Shown: piece by piece, positions 48,178 through 57,348 of the stretch
How the letters are laid out: the number at the start of each line of letters is the position of its first letter
How positions within the stretch are numbered: position 1 is the stretch's first letter
DNA from: Bog-756 sp963837805
GTDB lineage: Bacteria > Actinomycetota > Acidimicrobiia > Acidimicrobiales > RAAP-2
Length of the DNA stretch: 64,000 nt
Reading direction: 5' to 3'
Assembly: GCA_963837805.1 (NCBI GenBank)
Contig: CAWIOU010000014.1
Span: forward strand, 558,001 to 622,000
Made by a program: the position numbers and the translations under genes
Notes under the pieces: model-generated
Told to the model about the DNA's origin: nothing
Seen by the model: only the letters and a program-made list of their open reading frames with translations
The model's database searches: none

Positions 48178-49076
48178 TGAGACGCCAGACGGTGGATGCC
48201 GCCGAGATGGACGACGAGGGGCTGACCCTCGTCGAGCTCCTGGTGGCATTCGCCACACTGACCATCCTCATCACCCTGGTGGCCACCGCCGTCTCCACCT
48301 ATCTGAACGTCGGGACCAACGTAATTTCCTCTTACAGCGCCACCCAGCAGTTGCTTCCCAGCTCGATCACCATTCAGCGGTTGATCCGGAGCGAGGTCGA
48401 ACCGGCACCCACCCCTACCGCCACCAGTATTCCCGTACCGGCATTCGTACTCGGGACCGTCGGCACCTACTCGACGACCTTCTACGCCAACACCGGAGGT
48501 TACAACGCCGCCACCGGCCCCTACGGGCCGGCGAAGATCGTGATGTCCTCGACCACCCCCGCCAAGTGCGCGGGGTGCTCGTTCTACACCTCGCAGTTCA
48601 CCGTGATCCAATACCCGGCCTGCCCCTTCCCGGTGGGCTCAGCCGTCGGATGCACCGGGACCACCCAGACGTGCCCGTTGTCGGTGATCTCGGCCAATGT
48701 GTGCCACTGGTCGACCGTCGGCAAAGAGTTTGTCACCGTCAACGGCGTGGTCAACGGCCAGACCAACCTCCAGAATGCCTCGACGCCGATCTTCACCTAC
48801 AACACACTTGACCCGTACTCCACCACCTACCTCGCCAACGCCGGCGGCACCCCGAGCGTGACGACCGGCCTCCTACCCAACTTCGCCGCCGGGACCTGTG
48901 CCGCGCCCACGCTGACCAGCGGTCAACCCAGCAGCTCCAATTGCCTGGCCGACACCGTCCAGAGCATCGCCGTGGACCTCCAGGTGCACGTGCAGGGGGC
49001 GCCGATCCAGGAGAACTCGTTCATCGTGTACCGCCTCTCGTCAGCCTCCTATCTCTACAGTCCCCTGGTCGGGTAG
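48177..49076 (+). CDS. Prepilin-type minor pilin (PilW-like)
   Basis: About 299 residues from ATG 48177, whose A is the last base of the previous stop (GTG 48174 is also in frame). Prepilin motif EG|LTLVELLVAFATLTIL (~14-30), with Glu at +5, and one N-terminal helix. The remaining ~260 residues are Thr/Ser/Gly/Asn-rich with several Cys (CAGCSFY, CTGTTQTC), fitting an exported, disulphide-bonded pilin head. It is translationally coupled to the giant prepilin. PilW is an analogy based on operon position and N-terminus; no other similarity is claimed. Confidence 0.7.
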   Translation: MRRQTVDAAEMDDEGLTLVELLVAFATLTILITLVATAVSTYLNVGTNVISSYSATQQLLPSSITIQRLIRSEVEPAPTPTATSIPVPAFVLGTVGTYSTTFYANTGGYNAATGPYGPAKIVMSSTTPAKCAGCSFYTSQFTVIQYPACPFPVGSAVGCTGTTQTCPLSVISANVCHWSTVGKEFVTVNGVVNGQTNLQNASTPIFTYNTLDPYSTTYLANAGGTPSVTTGLLPNFAAGTCAAPTLTSGQPSSSNCLADTVQSIAVDLQVHVQGAPIQENSFIVYRLSSASYLYSPLVG

Positions 49077-49080
49077 CCAC

Positions 49081-51030
49081 ATGTCCAAAGCCGCCACCTC
49101 CACCATCAAGAAGCTGGGCGATCGCCGGACCCGCTCCGAGTCGGGACAGACGGCGCTGATCCTGGTCATCTCCTTCGCGGTGCTGCTCACCGTCCTCGGG
49201 GGGATCATGGTCAATGCGATCGTCAACAACACGCCGATCCTCTCCCGGGCCTCCATCCAGCGTTACGCCTACCGCGCAATGGCGTCGGGGCTCAATGCCT
49301 ACCAGAACGCCATCAACGCCAACCCGTACCTGGCGGCCTGCAACTCGTCCACCAACAATGTCGGGCAGTGCGCGGGACTGAACTACCAGGACTGGAGCGT
49401 GGTGCCCGGCACCGACCTCGGAAACGGCGTGATTCCCGAGTACTACAAGTTCGACAACCCGCAGCAGGTCATCGACTCCACCACCAAGGCCATCACCTAT
49501 CTCGAAGTCCAGATCGTGGGAGCAGCCGGCTACCCCGGCCACTTCGACTACTACTCGACCGTCGCCACCTTCACCCCCCAGAACGGGTTCCTGAACGCGG
49601 TGTGGTGGAGCAACTTCGAGTCCTCGGAGTTCCCCACAGGGACGGCGGCTGACTGCGACTACTTCAACAACCAGGGCCGGAATCTCAACAACGGCCAGGT
49701 CGGAAACACCCCTTGCACGGCCGTCGACTTCCAGACGGGTGACGCCCTCTACGGCCCCGTGTATTCCAACGACTCCCTCTACATCACCGGTAGTCCCCTC
49801 TTCAGTGGCACCGTCAACACCGCGGACCCGCAGTGCCTGTTCGTCAATGACGGCGCCAACGCAGACAGCGCACCGGCATGCAACAACCTCGACGCCGGCA
49901 ACTACACCGCGGCCGGCAGCGGGTTCGGGCATGCGATCGAGCCGATTCCCACCGACAACTCACAGTTGGCGGCCACGGCCAAGCAGGGCGGTTGCTACTA
50001 CGAGGGCCCAACAACCATCAGTCTCTCGGTCTCCGCCGGGGTCGGAATGGTCAGCGTAACCAGCCCGGACACAAATGCCTCCTCCGGGGCGGACACGATG
50101 AACCTCTCGGGCGTCGACACCAGCGTATGTCGGACCGACGGCACCGCCACGGTCCTCCCGAACAACGGGGTGATCTACGTCAACCAGGCCCAAACCGGCG
50201 CCCTCGGGGCCAATCCCTTCGATCCGAACACGAACGGCACATCCCAGGTCCAGAGCAACTGTTCGAACTGCTACTACGGCCAGAGCGCCACTCCCGACAA
50301 GGAAGGGGACGCGTTCGTCAGCAACGCCACCACCAACGGCGGCCTCTCCGGTCACCTCACCGTGGCTGCCTACAACAACGTGATCATCGACGGTCCCCTG
50401 ACCTACAAAGACTGCACCACGTGGGCGGGAACCGCATCAGAAAGTGTCTGTGCCTACAACAACGCGGTCAGCGGCACCAACGACACCCTGGGGCTGATCG
50501 CCAACAACTACGTCGAAGTGAACCGACCGATCTACAACAACTCCGCCTCCAACTTCAACAGAGGAACTCCGCTGCCCGACTGCGGGTCGAGCGGGGCGCC
50601 CGCTGCCCCGCTCTGCGACCCTGCCACCACCACCGGGAGCCCGACCGGCGCCCAGGGCCTGACCATCGACGCCACCGTTCTCGCCCTCAACCAGTCCTTC
50701 GTCGTGAACAACTACGGCACCTCGGGCAACGAGGGACAGTTGACCGTCTACGGGTCCATCCAACAGGACGCCCGAGGTCCGGTCGGACTGGTGGGCGGAA
50801 CCGGATACTACAAATACTATGTCTGGGACCCTCGGCTCACCCTCTACGGTCCGCCCTACTACCTCACCCCGGGCACGCCGTCGTGGGCCCTGGACTCTTC
50901 GGCCGAAAGCTATACGGGGCTGCCGCCGTACGAACCTGCAGTCCAAACCGTCCCGTCCACCACCCAGCCGACCTGGCCGGTGGCGCCTTCGCCGGCCGTG
51001 AACCCCACCAACGTCTCGACAACGCCCTGA
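49081..51030 (+). CDS. PilX-like pilus assembly/surface protein
   Basis: 649 residues, starting five bases after the previous stop. The N-terminal SESGQTALILVISFAVLLTV (~18-38) is a membrane helix preceded by ESGQ, as in PilX-N-type proteins, followed by RYAYRAMASGLNAY, the helix extension common in that group. No prepilin peptidase Gly-Phe/Leu-Glu site is seen. The large ectodomain is rich in Asn, Thr, Gly and Tyr with scattered Cys pairs (CSNCYYG) and repeated NNxVxVNxPIYNN-like segments that suggest a beta-helix. It probably co-assembles with the two prepilins upstream. Confidence 0.65.
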   Translation: MSKAATSTIKKLGDRRTRSESGQTALILVISFAVLLTVLGGIMVNAIVNNTPILSRASIQRYAYRAMASGLNAYQNAINANPYLAACNSSTNNVGQCAGLNYQDWSVVPGTDLGNGVIPEYYKFDNPQQVIDSTTKAITYLEVQIVGAAGYPGHFDYYSTVATFTPQNGFLNAVWWSNFESSEFPTGTAADCDYFNNQGRNLNNGQVGNTPCTAVDFQTGDALYGPVYSNDSLYITGSPLFSGTVNTADPQCLFVNDGANADSAPACNNLDAGNYTAAGSGFGHAIEPIPTDNSQLAATAKQGGCYYEGPTTISLSVSAGVGMVSVTSPDTNASSGADTMNLSGVDTSVCRTDGTATVLPNNGVIYVNQAQTGALGANPFDPNTNGTSQVQSNCSNCYYGQSATPDKEGDAFVSNATTNGGLSGHLTVAAYNNVIIDGPLTYKDCTTWAGTASESVCAYNNAVSGTNDTLGLIANNYVEVNRPIYNNSASNFNRGTPLPDCGSSGAPAAPLCDPATTTGSPTGAQGLTIDATVLALNQSFVVNNYGTSGNEGQLTVYGSIQQDARGPVGLVGGTGYYKYYVWDPRLTLYGPPYYLTPGTPSWALDSSAESYTGLPPYEPAVQTVPSTTQPTWPVAPSPAVNPTNVSTTP

Positions 51031-51236
51031 CCGGGCCTGGCCGGACTGCGCTGCTCCCAGGTGGGCCGATCAACGGTACAGGTGTGCGCTGTCCAGAAGA
51101 GAAGGGTCGGAACGCGGTTCGGCCGGGCCGATCCGGCAGGTAGCCTGTTAGCGCGGGACGTCGTTGGCCCGGGCCCGCTGCGTCGTTTTCACGCCACATC
51201 TCTTGTCCTCCACCCGCCACTCCTGACTGTGACCCC

Positions 51237-53075
51237 ATGCCCCTCCTGACCCGCGACGACATCCGCAACGTGGCCATCGTGGCCCACGTCGACCACGGCA
51301 AGACCACCCTGGTCGACGCCATGCTCTGGCAGTCGGGGGCGTTCCGGGCCAACGAGTCGGTCAACGAGCGGGTCATGGACTCGGGTGATCTCGAGCGCGA
51401 GAAGGGGATCACCATCCTGGCCAAAAACACCGCCGTCATCCACAACGGGGTCAAGGTCAACATCATCGACACCCCCGGGCACGCCGACTTCGGCGGTGAG
51501 GTGGAGCGGGGCCTGACCATGGTCGACGGCGTCCTCCTGCTGGTCGACGCCTCGGAGGGACCCCTCCCCCAGACCCGCTTCGTGCTGCGCAAGGCGCTGG
51601 AGGCCCGGCTCCCGGTCGTGCTGGTGGTCAACAAGGTGGACCGGGCCGACGCCCGCATCGACGAGGTGGTCCACGAGGTGGAGGAGCTCTTCCTCGACCT
51701 CGACGCCGACGAGCACCAGATCGACTTCCCCATCCTGTTCGCCAACGCCCGCGCCGGCTGGGCCAGCACCGAGCAGGGCGTGGTGGGCACCGACCTCGAG
51801 CCCCTCTTCCAGGCCATCCTCGACCGCATCCCCGCTCCCCACTACGACCCCGAGGCCCCGCTGCAGGCCATCGTGTCCAACCTCGACGCCTCCCCCTACC
51901 TCGGCCGGTTGGCCCTCTGCCGCATCCACAACGGCACCCTCAAGAAGGGGGCCACCGTGGCCTGGTGCAAGCTCGACGGCACCATCGAGAACACCAGGAT
52001 CACCGAGCTCTACGTCACCGACGCCCTGGACCGGGTCGACGCCGCCGAAGCCGGCCCCGGGGAGATCGCCGCCGTGGCCGGGATGGCCGAGATCACCATC
52101 GGCGAGACGCTGGCCGACCCCGACGACCCCCGGCCCCTCCCGGTCATCACCGTCGACGAGCCCAGCCTGTCGATGACCATCGGCATCAACACCTCGCCAC
52201 TGGCCGGCATCGACGGGAACAAGCTCACCGCCCGCCAGATCCTCAACCGCCTCGACGCCGAACTGGTGGGCAACGTCTCGCTGCGGGTGAGGACCACCGA
52301 GCGGCCCGACACCTGGGAGGTCCAGGGACGCGGGGAGCTCCAGCTGGCCGTGCTGGTCGAGACCATGCGCCGCGAGGGGTTCGAACTGACCGTGGGCAAG
52401 CCCCAGGTGGTGACCCGCGAGGTCGACGGCAGGCTCCACGAGCCCATGGAGCGGGTGGCCATCGACGTGCCCGACGACTACCTCGGGGTGGTCACCCAGC
52501 TGATGGCCCTGCGCAAGGGAACCCTCATCGAGATGGTCAACCACGGCACCGGTTGGGTGCGCATGGACTACCGGGTCCCGGCCCGCGGTCTGGTCGGCTT
52601 CCGGACCGAGTTCATGACCGAGACCCGCGGCACCGGCATGCTCCACCACGTGTTCGACGGGTGGGAGCCCTGGCACGGGGAGCTCAAGACCAAGCGCAAC
52701 GGCTCGATGGTGGCCGACCGCCGGGGCATCACCACCGGCTACACCCTGATGAGCCTGCAGGAGCGGGGCATCCTCCTGGTCGGACCGGGCACCGAGGTCT
52801 ACGAGGGCATGGTGGTCGGCGAGAACGCCAGGGACGAGGAGATGGACGTCAACCCGATCAAGGAGAAGAAGCAGACCAACGTGCGGTCGGCCTCGGCCGA
52901 CGAGGCCATCCGCCTCACCCCTCCGCTCCTGCTGTCCCTCGAGCAGGCGCTCGAATTCATCTCCGACGACGAGTGCGTCGAGGTGACCCCCAAAGCGGTC
53001 CGACTGCGCAAGGTCGTGCTCGACCAGGCCACCCGCGGCCGGCAACGGAGCCGGGCCCGCAAAGCCGCACTCTGA
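51237..53075 (+). CDS. typA: Translational GTPase TypA/BipA
   Basis: 612 residues, full length. GTPase motifs: VAIVAHVDHGKTTLVDAML (G1, ~14), DLEREKGITIL (G2), IIDTPGHADFGGEVER (G3) and VVNKVDRADAR (G4). EF-G-like domains II, III and V follow (GELQLAVLVETMRREGFE), then the TypA-specific C-terminal domain (DEEMDVNPIKEKKQTNVR). It assists 50S assembly and stress adaptation. Its start lacks a clear Shine-Dalgarno; a TAGCCT hexamer lies about 90 bases upstream. Confidence 0.97.
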   Translation: MPLLTRDDIRNVAIVAHVDHGKTTLVDAMLWQSGAFRANESVNERVMDSGDLEREKGITILAKNTAVIHNGVKVNIIDTPGHADFGGEVERGLTMVDGVLLLVDASEGPLPQTRFVLRKALEARLPVVLVVNKVDRADARIDEVVHEVEELFLDLDADEHQIDFPILFANARAGWASTEQGVVGTDLEPLFQAILDRIPAPHYDPEAPLQAIVSNLDASPYLGRLALCRIHNGTLKKGATVAWCKLDGTIENTRITELYVTDALDRVDAAEAGPGEIAAVAGMAEITIGETLADPDDPRPLPVITVDEPSLSMTIGINTSPLAGIDGNKLTARQILNRLDAELVGNVSLRVRTTERPDTWEVQGRGELQLAVLVETMRREGFELTVGKPQVVTREVDGRLHEPMERVAIDVPDDYLGVVTQLMALRKGTLIEMVNHGTGWVRMDYRVPARGLVGFRTEFMTETRGTGMLHHVFDGWEPWHGELKTKRNGSMVADRRGITTGYTLMSLQERGILLVGPGTEVYEGMVVGENARDEEMDVNPIKEKKQTNVRSASADEAIRLTPPLLLSLEQALEFISDDECVEVTPKAVRLRKVVLDQATRGRQRSRARKAAL

Positions 53076-53112
53076 CCGACAGACGGCACGAGCGGAGGCA
53101 CATCCGGGCCAG

Positions 53113-53185
53113 CTCCGAGGGGAGGGCTCGAACCTCCAACATCTGGCTCCAAAGGCCAGCGTTCTGCCAATTGAACTACCTCGGA
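53113..53185 (-). tRNA. tRNA-Gln (UUG)
   Basis: Complete cloverleaf on the minus strand. The acceptor TCCGAGG/CCTCGGA includes the weak U1-A72 pair typical of tRNA-Gln. Anticodon stem CTGGC/GCCAG, loop CTTTGGA (anticodon TTG), T-arm GGAGG TTCGAGC CCTCC, discriminator G73. CCA is not encoded. Confidence 0.95.
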
Positions 53186-53275
53186 TCGTCGCAACCACCG
53201 CCGGCCGACTACGCCACCAGGCTACCCCTCACCGCACGCGGCACCCGGTGCCACGGCAATTCTGCACGACCCCGA

Positions 53276-53281
53276 TAGGCT
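53276..53281 (+). promoter_or_regulatory. -10 element, leaderless type
   Basis: TAGGCT, 9 nt before the response-regulator ATG at 53291. Confidence 0.5.
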
Positions 53282-53290
53282 CCGGGCCCG

Positions 53291-53962
53291 ATGAGAGTCC
53301 TCGTCGTCGATGACGATCCTGCGGTGAGTGGCGCGCTCAACCGAGCCCTCCGGCTCGAGGGATACGAGGTTTCGGTGGCCGTCGACGGGCCCCCGGCACT
53401 CGAGGAGATCGCCATCCGTCCCCCCGACGCCGTCATCCTCGATATCGGCCTGCCCACCATCGACGGTCTCGACGTCTGCCGTCGGCTCCGGGCGGCCGAC
53501 AACGACACCCCGGTGCTCATGTTGACGGCCAGGGACGCCATCAACGACCGGGTCCAGGGGCTCGATGCCGGGGCCGACGACTACCTGGTCAAGCCGTTCG
53601 CGCTGGCCGAGCTACTGGCCCGGCTGCGGGCGCTCCTCCGGCGCCGGCCCGAGGAGTCGGGCGAGGTCCTCCGCTTCGCCGACCTCACCCTCGACCCGGT
53701 GACCCGGGAGGCGAGACGAGGCGATCGCCAGTTCACGCTGACCCGCATCGAGTTCGACCTGCTCGAACTGTTGCTGCGCCATCCGCGACAGGTCCTGACC
53801 CGCGAGTTGATCCTCGACCGGGTGTGGGGCTACACCTTCGACTCGGGCACCAACTCGCTCGCCGTCTACGTCGGGTACCTGCGGCGGAAGACCGAGGCGG
53901 GCGACGAGCCGCGGCTCATCCACACGGCGCGCGGGGTCGGCTACGTCCTCCGGGAGCCCTAG
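53291..53962 (+). CDS. OmpR-family response regulator (MprA-like)
   Basis: 223 residues. Receiver domain with acidic pair DDD (~8), phospho-acceptor Asp in VILDIGLP (~51), Thr in LTARDA (~79) and Lys in DYLVKPFALAELLARL (~101). C-terminal winged-helix DNA-binding domain: FTLTRIEFDLLELLLRHP, DRVWGYTF, LAVYVGYLRRK and HTARGVGYVLRE. The closest well-known relatives are MprA-type envelope-stress regulators. The sensor kinase gene begins 14 bases downstream. Confidence 0.93.
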   Translation: MRVLVVDDDPAVSGALNRALRLEGYEVSVAVDGPPALEEIAIRPPDAVILDIGLPTIDGLDVCRRLRAADNDTPVLMLTARDAINDRVQGLDAGADDYLVKPFALAELLARLRALLRRRPEESGEVLRFADLTLDPVTREARRGDRQFTLTRIEFDLLELLLRHPRQVLTRELILDRVWGYTFDSGTNSLAVYVGYLRRKTEAGDEPRLIHTARGVGYVLREP

Positions 53963-53976
53963 TCCGTGAGCCGGTC

Positions 53977-55371
53977 GTGACCTTCCGGGCCCGGCTGGTG
54001 CTGGCCGCCACCGGTGCCGTCCTGGTGGTGGTGGTCCTCGGCTCGTTCGTCACCTACATCGTCGCCTCCAACTCGCTCATCGGCTCGGCCGACGCCACCC
54101 TGAGCGCCGAAGCCAACGCCGTGCTGGCGTCCAAGGAGCCCCAGCGAATCCCGAACGCCTGCGGCCCTCCGGTGGGTACGTGCAATCAGGTGGTGGCGCC
54201 GCTGGCCACGTTCGATCCCCAAGCGTCCACCATGGTGCTCCCGATCACCTCGACGGTCAGAACCTCGGCGGCCAGCCGGGGCCGGGCCCCGGAGGTCTTC
54301 TCGACGACCACGGCGCAAGGGGTCCAGGTCCGCCAGATCGTGGCCGCCCTCCCCCCGGGCTTCACCTACAACGACGGCTCCACCTATCTGGCCCTTCCGG
54401 CCGGGGGCGCCCTCCAGCTCTCGGTGCCGCTCACCGGCGCCAATCTCGAGCTGCGGCACCTCGCCCTGGCCCTGTGGCTGATCGTCGTGATCGGTGTGGC
54501 GCTGGCCATCCTCCTCGGTCTGGCCGTGGGCGAAACGGTGCTGCGCCCCCTCAACAGCCTGACCAGCACGGTCGAGGAGCTGGCCGAGACCACCGACGTG
54601 GCCCGGCGCCTCGACCCGGGCGGGCCCGACGAGCTCGGCCGGCTCCGACGGGCCTTCAACCGGCTGCTGGTGGCGCTCGACACCTCCCGGGAGAGCCAAC
54701 GCCAATTGGTGCTGGACGCCTCCCACGAGCTGCGCACCCCGCTGACCAGCCTCCGGACCAACATGGAGGTGGCCCGGCGCCTCGACGAGCTGGCCCCCGA
54801 GGAGCGGGAGGTGCTCATCGGGGACGTGCTCACCCAACTGGACGAGCTGACCACCCTGGTGGCCGACCTGGCCGAGCTGGCCCGCGGCGAACAGCCGCAC
54901 CTGACGGCCGAGCCCATCCGGCTCGACACCATCGTGCTGGAGGCCGTCGAGGTGGCCACCACCCACGGCCGCAGCCGGGGCGTCCTCTTCGACGCCCGGG
55001 TGGCGCCGACCTGGGTGGTGGGATCGGCCCCCCGGATCGGCCGGGCCGTGGACAACCTGCTCGACAACGCGCTCAAGTGGAGCCCGGACGGCGGGGTGGT
55101 CGAAGTGGCCTGTTCGGGCGGCACCCTGATCGTGCGTGACCACGGCCCCGGGGTCGACGACAGCGACGTCGGCTTGATCTTCGACCGCTTCTACCGGGCC
55201 CCGAGCGCCCGGTCGAAGCCTGGTTCGGGGCTCGGGCTGGCCATCGTGGCCCAGGTGGCCCGGGACGAGGGCGGCAGCGTGAACGTGTACCAGGCCGAGG
55301 GCGGGGGCGCCGTCTTCCGGTTCAGTCTCCCCGAGGTGGCCGCTCCGCTCGGGACCGGCGACGAGGACTGA
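53977..55371 (+). CDS. Sensor histidine kinase (MprB-like)
   Basis: 464 residues from GTG 53977. Membrane helix 1 (LVLAATGAVLVVVVLGSFV), an extracytoplasmic sensor domain of ~135 residues, helix 2 (LALWLIVVIGVALAILLGLA, ~165), a HAMP domain, then HisKA with the phospho-accepting His in LDASHELRTPLTSL (~250). HATPase motifs: VDNLLDNALKW (N box), VRDHGPGVD (G1) and GSGLGLAIVAQVA (G2). It should autophosphorylate and pass phosphate to the upstream regulator. The signal is unknown. No Shine-Dalgarno; probably coupled to the regulator. Confidence 0.93.
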   Translation: MTFRARLVLAATGAVLVVVVLGSFVTYIVASNSLIGSADATLSAEANAVLASKEPQRIPNACGPPVGTCNQVVAPLATFDPQASTMVLPITSTVRTSAASRGRAPEVFSTTTAQGVQVRQIVAALPPGFTYNDGSTYLALPAGGALQLSVPLTGANLELRHLALALWLIVVIGVALAILLGLAVGETVLRPLNSLTSTVEELAETTDVARRLDPGGPDELGRLRRAFNRLLVALDTSRESQRQLVLDASHELRTPLTSLRTNMEVARRLDELAPEEREVLIGDVLTQLDELTTLVADLAELARGEQPHLTAEPIRLDTIVLEAVEVATTHGRSRGVLFDARVAPTWVVGSAPRIGRAVDNLLDNALKWSPDGGVVEVACSGGTLIVRDHGPGVDDSDVGLIFDRFYRAPSARSKPGSGLGLAIVAQVARDEGGSVNVYQAEGGGAVFRFSLPEVAAPLGTGDED

Positions 55372-55418
55372 CTCCCCGCCCCGGCGGCCGCGGCATGGCG
55401 TAAAACGACCTGGTCGAC

Positions 55419-55424
55419 TAGGGT
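55419..55424 (+). promoter_or_regulatory. -10 element, leaderless type
   Basis: TAGGGT, 10 nt before the ATG of the 33-residue ribosomal protein gene. Confidence 0.5.
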
Positions 55425-55434
55425 GCCGGTCGAC

Positions 55435-55536
55435 ATGGGATCACTGATCAAGAAGCGCCGCAAGCGCATGCGCAAGAAGAAGCACAAGAAGATGCTCAAG
55501 GCCACCAGGTGGCAGCGGCGGGCGGCAGGCAAGTAG
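55435..55536 (+). CDS. bS22-like small ribosomal protein (AURKAIP1/COX24 domain)
   Basis: 33 residues, extremely basic: MGSLIKKRRKRMRKKKHKKM, then LKATRWQRRAAGK. This matches the tiny actinobacterial protein (Rv0500B in M. tuberculosis) found on the 30S subunit and named bS22, which shares the AURKAIP1/COX24 motif. It lies too short for most gene finders. Its ATG follows TAGGGT by ten bases with no Shine-Dalgarno. It stands alone after the two-component system. Confidence 0.92.
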   Translation: MGSLIKKRRKRMRKKKHKKMLKATRWQRRAAGK

Positions 55537-55562
55537 TCCCCGGCGCCTCGAGCGCCGGAGTC

Positions 55563-56417
55563 CTACCTGGGCGGCACAGCCGGCGTGGTGCGCACGGCAA
55601 CCAGGATTCCCGTTTCGTCCCCGACCTGAATCGATTGCCGGTCCCGGACACCCAGCTCCTCGGGTGATCCCTCGACGAACCAGCTCGAGCCGCTCCCGGC
55701 CAGGTGGGGCCGCCGGCCGGTGAGATCCTCGAACCGGTCCCGCCACGCTCGGAGACGGGGCTCGACCAGCAGGGCCGCGGGTTCGAGCTCGTTGGCCGCG
55801 GGGTCCGCACCGACGGCGGCTTCCGGCGGCCGCCGGCGCCGGGCCCCCAACCCGTCCCAGGCCCGGTAGACGGCCCCGGTGTCCACGCCGAAGGGCAGGA
55901 GCACCAGGGTGAAGCGCCGGTCGACGTGGGGCAGCGGCCGGACCTTCTCACCGACCCCGCCGACCACGGCCCTCCCCCCGGCCACGCAGAAGGGCACGTC
56001 GGCGCCCAGCGCGGCGGCCACGGTGATGTCGGTGCAGCCGGCCCAGCGCAGAACGGCGGCGGCGTCGGCCGACCCTCCACCCAGCCCGGCCCCGGGGGGG
56101 ACCCGCTTCACCACGTGCACCCGGGCCGAGCGCCCGACGGCGGCCAGGGCCCGGGCCACCAGGTTCTGCGCCCCGGCAGGGATGGCATCGGGCTCCCATC
56201 CCGTCGCCGGCCCCGACGGGTCGGGGGAGAAGGACAGATCAATGCCCGTGGTGCCGGACTCCTGGTCGTCGATGACCAGCGTGTCGGCCAGATCGAGGGT
56301 GACCATCTCGGATTCCAGCAGGTGGTAGCCGTCGGACCGGACCCCGGTGACCCGGAGCGAGAGGGTCAGTTTGGCCGGCGCGCTGACCTCCACCGGTGGG
56401 CGGGACACCCCGCTCAC
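55563..56417 (-). CDS. ispE: 4-diphosphocytidyl-2-C-methyl-D-erythritol kinase
   Basis: 284 residues from GTG 56417, overlapping the rsmA stop as GTGA. A GHMP kinase of the MEP isoprenoid pathway. Motifs: VSAPAKLTLSLRVTGVRSDG (Lys and substrate loop), VKRVPPGAGLGGGSADAAAV (ATP loop, ~103), LGADVPFCVAGG (catalytic Asp, ~133) and LAGSGSSWFVEG near the C-terminus. The rsmA-ispE pairing and order match Rv1010-Rv1011. Confidence 0.95.
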   Translation of the reverse strand: MSGVSRPPVEVSAPAKLTLSLRVTGVRSDGYHLLESEMVTLDLADTLVIDDQESGTTGIDLSFSPDPSGPATGWEPDAIPAGAQNLVARALAAVGRSARVHVVKRVPPGAGLGGGSADAAAVLRWAGCTDITVAAALGADVPFCVAGGRAVVGGVGEKVRPLPHVDRRFTLVLLPFGVDTGAVYRAWDGLGARRRRPPEAAVGADPAANELEPAALLVEPRLRAWRDRFEDLTGRRPHLAGSGSSWFVEGSPEELGVRDRQSIQVGDETGILVAVRTTPAVPPR

Positions 56418-57283
56418 CGGTCCGGGCCCCCGTCGGCCGGCTCGGGCCAGGCCGCCAACCGCTCCCATTCCTCGAGCGAGAGCTCCTCGGCCCGGGCGGT
56501 GGGCCTGATGCCGGCGGCCTCGAACGCCTCGAGGGCCACCCTCCCGTCGAGCGAACGGCGGAGCATCTTGCGGCGGTGGGCGAAGCCGGCCCGCACCACC
56601 GAGAACAGGCGCTCGTAGCCGTCGGAGCCCGGGCCGTCCACCACCCCGCCCACCCGTTCGGGCCGACGGTCGAGGCGAACCAGCACCGACTCCACCCGCG
56701 GCCTCGGGATGAAGACGGAGGCCGACACCCGGCCGACCAGCGCCGCCGTGGCCCAGTAGGCCACCTTCACCGACACCGCGCCGTAAGCATCGTCACCGGC
56801 GCCGGCGGCCATCCGCTCCCCCACCTCCCGCTGCACCATCACCAGGAGCGACGAGATCCGGGGGGCCTCCTCCAGGACGCGGATGACCAGCGGTACGGCG
56901 ACGTTGTAGGGCAGATTGGCGACCAGGGACCACGGGGTCGTATCCGGTCCCCCGTCGTCGAGCAGATCGGACCAGTCGAGGGTGAGGGCATCGGCCTCGA
57001 CCACCCGGACTCCCACCGGCTCGACCTGGGCCCGGAGCACGGCCAGGACGTGCCTGTCGATCTCCACCGCCGTCACCGAAGCCCCGGCCTCGGCCAGGGC
57101 CAGGGTGAGCGAACCCAGGCCGGCCCCGATCTCGACGACCCGCTGACCGGCGGTCACGCCGGAGAGCCGGACGATCCGGCGGACGGTGTTCCCGTCGGCC
57201 ACGAAGTTCTGCCCGAGCGCCCGGCTGGGGCGGAGGTCGTTGGCCAGGAGGAGCTCGTGGATCTCGGCTCGGCCGTGGGTCAC
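56414..57283 (-). CDS. rsmA: 16S rRNA (adenine1518/1519-N6,N6)-dimethyltransferase
   Basis: 289 residues from GTG 57283. KsgA family: LRPSRALGQNFVADGNTVRR (~17), VVEIGAGLGSLTLALAEAG (SAM motif I, ~47), VEADALTLDW, the catalytic LVANLPYNVAVPLV (NLPY, ~118), VMVQREVGERM and FIPRPRVESVLVRLD. It methylates two adjacent adenines in the 16S decoding-region helix during 30S maturation. The long upstream open frame on the same strand is not needed for the family. Confidence 0.96.
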   Translation of the reverse strand: MTHGRAEIHELLLANDLRPSRALGQNFVADGNTVRRIVRLSGVTAGQRVVEIGAGLGSLTLALAEAGASVTAVEIDRHVLAVLRAQVEPVGVRVVEADALTLDWSDLLDDGGPDTTPWSLVANLPYNVAVPLVIRVLEEAPRISSLLVMVQREVGERMAAGAGDDAYGAVSVKVAYWATAALVGRVSASVFIPRPRVESVLVRLDRRPERVGGVVDGPGSDGYERLFSVVRAGFAHRRKMLRRSLDGRVALEAFEAAGIRPTARAEELSLEEWERLAAWPEPADGGPDR

Positions 57284-57348
57284 CCGGTCAGTGTCCCACT
57301 TCTCGGAATGGACCCCGGGGCGCAGCGCGGTCCTCGACGACGACGCCG

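Noticed and set aside
51189..53198. 669-residue minus-strand frame opposite typA
   Set aside because: typA is unambiguous; the antisense frame is Gly/His/Val-rich without domains.
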